A stretch of DNA of 64,000 nt. Origin: Gilliamella mensalis (GTDB taxonomy: Bacteria; Pseudomonadota; Gammaproteobacteria; Enterobacterales; Orbaceae). The translations under genes were made by a program, and so were the position numbers. Where the stretch lies: contig NZ_FMWR01000017.1 in assembly GCF_900103085.1 (NCBI RefSeq), positions 1 to 64,000 of the forward strand, given 5' to 3'. This document shows, piece after piece, positions 57,949 through 64,000 of the stretch (its first letter is position 1; each line of letters starts with the position of its first letter). The notes under the pieces are model-generated. The model made no database searches. It was not told the DNA's origin and saw only the letters and a list, made by a program, of their open reading frames with translations.

Positions 57949-58377
57949 TTAATAAATCTGCCTTGCTCGTTTTGAAAATGCATTAACTAAGCCCATCATC
58001 ACCTCTTTAAAAATAGGTGTAAAAGTCATATCTAATAACTTATTTTTGAACTCAAAATCTAAGTTAAAACTAATTTTACTTTTGTTTTCACCCAGTGAAC
58101 TAAATTGCCATCGACCAGATAAGTGTTTAAATGGCCCTTCTAAAAGGGTCAAATCAATTGAGTTAGGTTCATTGAGTTGATTTAATGTTGTGAACGATTT
58201 TTTAAAACCAAACTTTTCAACCTCAATAAACGCCTCAACAATATTATCTTGTTTCCTAATAATACCAGCTGCTACACAATCTGGTACAAATTGAGGATAA
58301 CTTGCGATATCATTAACCAATGCAAACATTTGCTCTATAGAATAAGGCTCGATAACTTCGTGAAACACATGTGCCAT
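57949..58377 (-). CDS. ratA: RatA, START/polyketide-cyclase-like protein
   Basis: 142 residues from ATG 58377 (a frame extends upstream to 58410, but the E. coli-like start is here). 'YSIEQMFALVNDIASYPQFVPDC' and 'GPFKHLSGRWQF' are family hallmarks of the COQ10/RatA START fold. In E. coli RatA was reported to block 70S assembly; homologues bind ubiquinone. Divergent from smpB. Confidence 0.9.
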   Translation of the reverse strand: MAHVFHEVIEPYSIEQMFALVNDIASYPQFVPDCVAAGIIRKQDNIVEAFIEVEKFGFKKSFTTLNQLNEPNSIDLTLLEGPFKHLSGRWQFSSLGENKSKISFNLDFEFKNKLLDMTFTPIFKEVMMGLVNAFSKRARQIY

Positions 58378-58443
58378 AATATTAAAATAAAAAGTTAAAA
58401 TTAGTGGCATATAGTATCATGTAACTTTATAATAACGTACATT

Positions 58444-58926
58444 ATGACTAAGAAAAAATTACATAAGCCAGGCTCGGCAACCATTGCATTAAATAAACGC
58501 GCACGCCATGAGTACTTTATTGAAGAGGAAATTGAGGCGGGATTATCCCTACAAGGTTGGGAGGTGAAATCACTACGCGCAGGAAAAGCTAATATTAGTG
58601 ACAGTTATGTGTTACTTAAAGATGGTGAGGCGTGGTTGTTTGGCGCTACCATTACACCACTTAATGTTGCATCAACACACGTTGTATGCGAACCTATGCG
58701 TACACGTAAATTACTATTAAATGAACGCGAATTAAATTCATTGTTCGGTCAAATTAATCGCCAAGGCTATACCGTTGTTGCACTTTCGCTCTATTGGAAA
58801 AATGCCTGGGCAAAAGTAAAAATTGGTGTTGCCAAAGGAAAGAAAGAATACGATAAACGCACCGATATTAAAGAACGTCAATGGCAAGTCGATAAAGCGC
58901 GTATTATGAAAAACGCCAACCGCTAA
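58444..58926 (+). CDS. smpB: SsrA-binding protein SmpB
   Basis: 160 residues, as in E. coli. '[29 protein letters not shown]' and the tail '[25 protein letters not shown]' are conserved. It carries tmRNA to stalled ribosomes. No ssrA gene is seen downstream; a LacI-type gene follows on the other strand after 27 bases. Confidence 0.96.
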   Translation: MTKKKLHKPGSATIALNKRARHEYFIEEEIEAGLSLQGWEVKSLRAGKANISDSYVLLKDGEAWLFGATITPLNVASTHVVCEPMRTRKLLLNERELNSLFGQINRQGYTVVALSLYWKNAWAKVKIGVAKGKKEYDKRTDIKERQWQVDKARIMKNANR

Positions 58927-58953
58927 TATGTTATTACTTGGTAAAGCATAGGT

Positions 58954-59952
58954 CTAGTGGTGGCGTATAATTTGTGGCTTGATAAAAAATGCATGGTTTT
59001 TTAATTGTTTAAAGTTAAGTAAATCATCAATTACATTAACACAAGTATGAGCCATACTTTGAAAGTCTTGTGCAATAGCATTAATCGGATAGTAAGAATA
59101 ATTAAGATAAATATTATAATCATAAGAACACAAACAGATCTGTCGCGGTTTAGCGTCCACTTCAACTAAATAGCTCAGCACTTCTTGCAGTAAATTACAT
59201 GAAGGTGTAAAAATAGCTTTAGGCAGTCTTCCCAATTTTTTGTGAAGATTTTTAAGTAATTCATATCCTTTATTCGGGCAATAGTCATCACTGACTAACC
59301 ATTGTGGCTTAACAGTTAAACCTACATTCTTAAGCCCTTGTTTAAATCCCTCAAGTCTTGCTTCAATAGATGTTAACTGTGTGTCACACCCAATAAAATA
59401 AAATTCATCTAATTGCCTTGCATACGGCTGAATTAGCTCAGCGACTGAGTTTAGTGATTCACTGGTAATAAACGGTAAAGGTGTATCTTTAAGGTAACGA
59501 TCAAACAATAACACTGGGGTATTTTGATTAATACCAATATAAAATTCGTCGCTATCTAATGAAGTAACAACAATCATTGCATCGACTTTTCGCTCAACTA
59601 AGTTTTGTGCCACTTTAATTTCTACTTCTTTATTATAATGACTACAAGTGATTAACAATTGGATGTTTTTCCGTCTAAAAGACGCTTCTAAATAGTGCAG
59701 AAACATAGAAAAAAAAGAATTGGACATGTCCGGTACTATCACACCGATAGTATCAGTACTATTTGCTTTAACCAAATATTGACGTATATGAGCCTGTTCA
59801 CTGTACTGCTCAGCAATAGATAATACCCGTTGCCGTGTTTGTGGTGAAATACGATATTTTTTATCTCGTTTATTAAAAATATGGCTGACGGTCGTTGCCG
59901 ACACGCCAGCTAAACGAGCAATATCATTGATTTTTAATTTATTACTCGCCAT
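58954..59952 (-). CDS. LacI-family transcriptional regulator of the GH172 operon
   Basis: 332 residues from ATG 59952. N-terminal helix-turn-helix 'INDIARLAGVSATTVSHIFNKRDK', then a periplasmic-binding-like sugar domain ('IGVIVPDMSNSFFSMFLHYLE'). It is nearest by eye to Cra/ScrR-type regulators, which respond to fructose derivatives. Last gene of the symporter-GH172-regulator operon, 23 bases after the enzyme gene, so likely a local repressor. Confidence 0.85.
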   Translation of the reverse strand: MASNKLKINDIARLAGVSATTVSHIFNKRDKKYRISPQTRQRVLSIAEQYSEQAHIRQYLVKANSTDTIGVIVPDMSNSFFSMFLHYLEASFRRKNIQLLITCSHYNKEVEIKVAQNLVERKVDAMIVVTSLDSDEFYIGINQNTPVLLFDRYLKDTPLPFITSESLNSVAELIQPYARQLDEFYFIGCDTQLTSIEARLEGFKQGLKNVGLTVKPQWLVSDDYCPNKGYELLKNLHKKLGRLPKAIFTPSCNLLQEVLSYLVEVDAKPRQICLCSYDYNIYLNYSYYPINAIAQDFQSMAHTCVNVIDDLLNFKQLKNHAFFIKPQIIRHH

Positions 59953-59975
59953 AGATATCACTATCCCCTTTTCTA

Positions 59976-61094
59976 TTAACGAGGAGTACGTTGTTGTTTG
60001 TCAGGAAATATGGGATTAAAGTTAACCGATGGATTTTGATACCAATATGCAACACTGGCAATATCATCACAACGCTCATATAATCTTATATCATCATTGC
60101 CTATTTGTTGAAAGGCAAGCTTGATATTTTTGTGAAATGCAATCGGATCGGGTAAATGCCAACGGTATAAACCATGCATAGGTAGAGCATCATCACCAAA
60201 GCCGTGCACTGGATTTGCATCTCCAGTTTGGAAAAAGTCGCGCGTTGCATCGCGTTTAGTCTGATAAGGATAACCCATAAATAACGTTTGAAAACACTTA
60301 GCTGATGGGCGACCTTGGCTATCACGATTGTGAAACGCCCATGCCCCACCAAAATAGTCTTCAGTGCCTGTTGAATGTTGAGTTGGATATTGACTATCAT
60401 CATCAAGATAGAACTTAAATTCCCCTTCTCCCCACCAGTAACGCTCCAAAGCGGTTAAGGCTAAGTAAGTACCAACATAATAGCCATAGCCTTCGATATT
60501 ATCTAATAATACATAATCTTCAGCATAATTAGTTACTCGTTGTCTACGCCATTGAGCATGAAAATAAAGTGGTGCTTCAAATGGTTTAGGCATTAAGGCA
60601 TAATTAATAGTGAAAAAGAAATGCTGTAAATCTGCTTCATGTTCATTTTGAATTTCAATCCTCGCTTTTTTATTAAACGGCATTCTAAAATAGCTATTAA
60701 ATCCACCTGTTGGATTGACTACAATTGGCATTGAGTTAATATCACACCGTGCGCCAAAACCATTACAGAAAAAATCACCGATTGGACTCTCAACTGATGG
60801 TACTAGTTCATCATCCCAATAAATCCGGATAACAACATCACGTAACACAAAACTGCCGCGATGAGTTTTATCTGTTAAGGTAAACCACATATGACGAATC
60901 TCTGCTGGTCCTGTAATTTCAGCTATAGTGACTGTTTTACCTGCTGGAATTGATATATAACCTTGTCCTTTACGACTTGGACCTAAAGCACTCGCTTTCA
61001 TGCAAGATTGACCTTTTTCACCTGTCATATTTTCAGGTGAAATGGTTCTAGTTTGTTCAAAGTGAAACTGCGTAACTGAATTATATATGTTCAT
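59976..61094 (-). CDS. DUF2961 / glycoside hydrolase family 172 protein
   Basis: 372 residues, double jelly-roll DUF2961 family, now GH172. Characterised members include the bifidobacterial alpha-fructofuranosidase that makes and cleaves difructose anhydride I, and actinobacterial arabinofuranosidases. The two catalytic glutamates appear conserved: Glu223 in 'WWGEGEFKFY' and Glu245 in 'STGTEDYFGGAW', 22 residues apart. 'IRHMWFTLTD' and 'GGFNSYFRMPF' are also typical. No signal peptide, so it acts on an imported sugar. The neighbouring sucrose-permease-like symporter favours a fructose-containing disaccharide. Confidence 0.85.
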   Translation of the reverse strand: MNIYNSVTQFHFEQTRTISPENMTGEKGQSCMKASALGPSRKGQGYISIPAGKTVTIAEITGPAEIRHMWFTLTDKTHRGSFVLRDVVIRIYWDDELVPSVESPIGDFFCNGFGARCDINSMPIVVNPTGGFNSYFRMPFNKKARIEIQNEHEADLQHFFFTINYALMPKPFEAPLYFHAQWRRQRVTNYAEDYVLLDNIEGYGYYVGTYLALTALERYWWGEGEFKFYLDDDSQYPTQHSTGTEDYFGGAWAFHNRDSQGRPSAKCFQTLFMGYPYQTKRDATRDFFQTGDANPVHGFGDDALPMHGLYRWHLPDPIAFHKNIKLAFQQIGNDDIRLYERCDDIASVAYWYQNPSVNFNPIFPDKQQRTPR

Positions 61095-61159
61095 TGTAAA
61101 TCCTTACTAACGTTTATTAAATATAATGTGCTAAAACTACGACTATTTTCTTTCTTTAA

Positions 61160-62398
61160 CTATTTTTTATTTATCTCTTTTGTTTTTTTATCACTATTTA
61201 AGAAGAAAATAGCAAAAATCATAAACCCTAAAACAACTAGTCCAAGATTATTAAATGTTGTTGCCGCACCGGTGGTATCGTAAAAATCACCAACAAGCGT
61301 TGAAAACAAAATAACACCAACAGAGCCAGCCACCTGATAACCGATTAAAAAGACAGTTGCGGAAAGTCGAGCATTAAAATTAATATCAATGTATTTAAAT
61401 ACCGAGACTAAAATGGTGGAAATTTCTAAGCAATGCATAAGCTTAATGATGGAAATAATCGCAATACTATTCACATGTCCAGTAAGGAAGATACGAGAAG
61501 CTGAAATAAACGCTGCAAAAATCAACGCATTTTTTGCGCCCACACGATTTACAACAAATGGAACACAAAACATGACCCCCGCTTCTAAAAAAACTTGAAA
61601 CGAATTTAATATGCCATATAAGCGATAACCATCATTGATATCGTTAAACTGCTGAGTAAAATAAACAGGAAATAACTGTTGATCATAAATATTATAAAGA
61701 CTATAAGTTCCAAGCACATAGATAACAAATATCCAGAATTTTTTCAGTGTAAAAACTGATATAATTTCATTAAAACTTAACTTGTTCTTGTTTTTGAAGA
61801 CGGCTTGTGATGATTGGCTTAAATCGGGTTTAAAATTGAGATTAAGTAGCATAAAGCAGATACCTATCCCCGATGCAGCCCAAAAATTTAGATGTGGATT
61901 AAGGCTAATTAAAATACCAGCAATAAAGGTTCCTACTGCATAAGCGATGCAACCCCATGTGCGACATTGACCGAATTCGAAACCGAAAGCACGGCTGATT
62001 TTTTCACAGTAAGAGTCAATTAACCCCATTCCTGCAACCCAACCAAAGCCTAAAAAGAAACTACCAAAGATGACACCAATGTAAAAACTATGCTTTAGTA
62101 GCGGTTCATAAACATAAATTAATGCAGGCGCGGCTAAAGTGATAATAATACTTTGAAACCAGATAAGCTGTTTTTTCAGTACTAATTTATCTTGATAAAC
62201 ACCATACACAATCATAATAATGAGCGAGACAAAATAATTAAATGAATAAATAATGCCAGTGTGTTTTGCCGTTAAACCAATCTCCTTACTTAGCCATATG
62301 GCATAAAACGAAAAAACGAAACTACCTGCAGCGTAATACATAAAACTGTAACAGGAAGCGAACCAATAAGACGGCTTGTTATAAAATGCACTTGTCAT
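61160..62398 (-). CDS. Oligosaccharide:H+ symporter (CscB/LacY family)
   Basis: 412 residues, 12 membrane segments. By eye it is closer to sucrose permease CscB than to LacY: 'YNIYDQQLFPVYF', 'LYGILNSFQVFLEAGVMF', 'VNRVGAKNALI' and 'IYVYEPLLKHSF' match CscB blocks. The coupling glutamate of 'CEKISRAFGFEFG' and the Lys/His/Glu set ('KLMHCLEIS') are kept. First gene of the operon, feeding the GH172 enzyme. Sucrose itself or a related fructoside are the leading substrates. Confidence 0.88.
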   Translation of the reverse strand: MTSAFYNKPSYWFASCYSFMYYAAGSFVFSFYAIWLSKEIGLTAKHTGIIYSFNYFVSLIIMIVYGVYQDKLVLKKQLIWFQSIIITLAAPALIYVYEPLLKHSFYIGVIFGSFFLGFGWVAGMGLIDSYCEKISRAFGFEFGQCRTWGCIAYAVGTFIAGILISLNPHLNFWAASGIGICFMLLNLNFKPDLSQSSQAVFKNKNKLSFNEIISVFTLKKFWIFVIYVLGTYSLYNIYDQQLFPVYFTQQFNDINDGYRLYGILNSFQVFLEAGVMFCVPFVVNRVGAKNALIFAAFISASRIFLTGHVNSIAIISIIKLMHCLEISTILVSVFKYIDINFNARLSATVFLIGYQVAGSVGVILFSTLVGDFYDTTGAATTFNNLGLVVLGFMIFAIFFLNSDKKTKEINKK

Positions 62399-62441
62399 AA
62401 TTTATCCTATAAAGAGTGAACCACTGCAATTGAGTATGCAG

Positions 62442-62457
62442 AGCTAAAAATTTAGCT
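62442..62457. promoter_or_regulatory. Palindrome upstream of the symporter gene
   Basis: AGCTAAA-AA-TTTAGCT, perfect arms of seven bases, centred about 51 bases before the symporter ATG. It could be the operator of the LacI-type regulator, though it lacks the usual central CG. The remaining 446-base interval 62399-62844 shows no gene; its minus-strand frame 62467-62694 is low-complexity and unsupported. Confidence 0.4.
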
Positions 62458-62844
62458 TTAAAAGGTTTATTGGATAAATGTGATCAACATCAAAATTATT
62501 TTAATAGCCTTACTAATAAAAACATCCGAATCAGAAAATATAATATTTAATATCAATTGGTTATATATAAATAAAATAAATTTTTTATAAAAAGGGAGAT
62601 ATATTAAAACTAACCAAGATGTAATATAAACGATGAAAAAATAAAAAAAACAAATTAAAAACAGAAAAATATTATCCAGACCACAATCGAACAAACAATT
62701 CCTTATCTAAATCAATTTTTTCTCTACTATCAATATAGCCATTTTAGTGAAATGACTTATTGGTTAGTCATCTTTATTATTGTTACCCAAACTAAGATAA
62801 CTAAATGAATATATTATTAAATAATTTATAGAAAGAGGTTTTTT

Positions 62845-64000
62845 ATGCCTAAAAAAAATAGTCGTGTTCGATTCCACATAGCAATACTTATGTTATTTGC
62901 TATTGTGATTAATTATTTAGATAGAACTGTCATGTCTGCAGCTGCACCTATTATTGCGATTGATTTAGATATTTCACCTGAAGCAATGGGATGGATCATG
63001 TCTGCATTTTTCTTAAGTTATGCCTGTTGTCAAATTCCTGCTGGCTTCCTTGCAGATCGTTTTGGGCAAAGGAAAACACTTGCAGGATCGGTAACTTGGT
63101 GGTCTTTAGCAACTGGTGCAACGGCATTAGCAACCTCCCCTATCGGTTTTATTTTTGCTCGCGTGTTTATGGGCATTGGAGAAGCTGCAGCATATCCTTG
63201 TAATGGGGGAATAACTGCAAAATGGTTCCCTGATAGAGAAAGAGGACGCGTAACTGCACTATTTGATAGTGGTTCACGTTTCGGCACAGCATTTGCGATG
63301 CCTCTTGTTGTTTGGATTATTGCTGCTTGGGGGTGGCATGCGGCGTTTTTTATTTGTGGATCTTTAGGTCTTATTTGGGTTGTTTGGTGGATATATATTT
63401 ACCGAGATCCAGAACAACATCCAAGTATTAGTACAACAGAATTAAAATATATTCGTGACGGCCAAATCAAAAAAGAAGGCATCGATACCATACAACCAAT
63501 GAAATGGTATCAATTATTAAAATATCGCAATGTGGTTGCTATGTGCATTGGATTTTTTATGCTTAATTATGCGGTCTATTTTTTCATTACTTGGTTCCCT
63601 ACTTATTTAATGAAAGAACGAGGTTTAAGCTTAACAGAAATGGGCTTTTTGGCTATGTTACCGCCTTTATGTGGTATAATTGGACAATGGATTGGAGGGT
63701 GGTTAACTGATTTTATTTACATAAAAACCAATAATATCAATCTTGCTAGAAAATGTAATTTGGTCGGAGGAATGTTAATTGCAACCTCAATTTCATTTGC
63801 TGGCTTAGTTGACTCTATAACCATAATGATGGCTTTACTTTGTATTTCATATATTGGTCTTGCCTTTGCTGGTTCAGCTATCTGGTGCCTACCTGGCGAT
63901 GTAGCACCAAGAAATATGACATCGGTTTTAGGAGGTATTCAAAATACGGTTTCAAATTGCGGAGGAATATTAGGTCCCATTGTAACAGGATACATTATTG
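62845..64000 (+). CDS. MFS sugar-acid transporter (ACS family), 3' end outside window
   Basis: 385 residues visible and open at the right edge. 'NYLDRTVMSAAAPIIAIDL' and 'RVFMGIGEAAAYPCNGGITAKWFPDRERGR' mark the anion:cation symporter branch (glucarate/galactarate GudP/GarP, galactonate DgoT). GAAAGAGG precedes the ATG. It is divergent from the GH172 operon and resembles ExuT at 26364-27650. The exact sugar acid cannot be told without downstream genes. Confidence 0.85.
   Translation, partial: MPKKNSRVRFHIAILMLFAIVINYLDRTVMSAAAPIIAIDLDISPEAMGWIMSAFFLSYACCQIPAGFLADRFGQRKTLAGSVTWWSLATGATALATSPIGFIFARVFMGIGEAAAYPCNGGITAKWFPDRERGRVTALFDSGSRFGTAFAMPLVVWIIAAWGWHAAFFICGSLGLIWVVWWIYIYRDPEQHPSISTTELKYIRDGQIKKEGIDTIQPMKWYQLLKYRNVVAMCIGFFMLNYAVYFFITWFPTYLMKERGLSLTEMGFLAMLPPLCGIIGQWIGGWLTDFIYIKTNNINLARKCNLVGGMLIATSISFAGLVDSITIMMALLCISYIGLAFAGSAIWCLPGDVAPRNMTSVLGGIQNTVSNCGGILGPIVTGYII

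Noticed and set aside
58927-58953. tmRNA gene expected after smpB
   Set aside because: Only 27 bases separate smpB from the next gene, so ssrA cannot be here.
1-64000. CRISPR arrays, tRNA or rRNA genes, complete insertion sequences
   Set aside because: No regularly spaced short repeats, cloverleaf-like sequences, rRNA segments or transposase frames were recognised by reading; a tRNA or CRISPR scan would be needed to be certain.

Overview
The window is AT-rich DNA from a gammaproteobacterium. Proteins such as Prs, MetJ, LacY, GalE, RelA, SecA, Zur and SmpB align closely with their Escherichia coli counterparts, but gene order is rearranged and the composition is much more AT-rich. Together with the sugar-acid, galactose, citrate and fructoside uptake genes, this suggests a host-associated member of the Orbaceae (Gilliamella-like). 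That assignment is an inference from remembered protein similarity, not a computed phylogeny.

Layout. 1-4.1 kb: the 3' end of a large VasX-like type VI secretion effector, followed by three tandem DUF6708 genes (putative immunity proteins) separated by broken copies of the effector's own tail. 4.4-8.2 kb: a minus-strand operon with a glutathionyl-hydroquinone reductase, a cystine-type ABC transporter and a GNAT acetyltransferase. 8.4-17.6 kb: a citrate fermentation locus with a DpiBA/CitAB two-component system divergent from a CitS transporter, a FAH-family protein and citCDEFX. 17.7-23.4 kb: metB/metJ around met boxes, rpmE, degS, degQ, yhcB and dciA. 23.6-32.4 kb: hexuronate catabolism (gntP, uxuR, exuT, uxaC, uxuB, uxuA), where an old duplication of a uxuB-uxuR divergent unit has left complementary remnants. 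32.7-37.7 kb: DUF3597, pth, prs, trmB, an NfsA-like nitroreductase and a histidine phosphatase. 37.8-43.5 kb: lacY-galETKM behind a promoter bracketed by two GalR-type operators. 43.7-49.5 kb: coaD, rlmD, relA, folA and a glycosyltransferase. 49.7-55.6 kb: a small membrane protein, cueO, secM, secA and mutT. 55.9-58.9 kb: a DUF4177 protein, a paired small-transporter operon with zur, ratB, ratA, and divergent smpB. 58.9-62.4 kb: a compact operon of a sucrose-permease-like symporter, a DUF2961/GH172 enzyme and a LacI-type regulator. 62.8 kb to the end: a partial sugar-acid MFS transporter.

How the genes work together. Much of the window is carbohydrate uptake and catabolism: citrate import and cleavage, glucuronate to KDG, lactose/galactose through the Leloir pathway, and a probable fructofuranoside pathway. 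CRP-like sites sit upstream of the citrate, both hexuronate and the galactose units.

The most unusual items are the effector-tail/immunity array, the CscB-like/GH172/LacI operon, the reciprocally decayed uxuB-uxuR duplication, a very short SecM that keeps GIRAGP but lacks the usual upstream arrest residues, and a FAH-family gene where an oxaloacetate decarboxylase would be expected.
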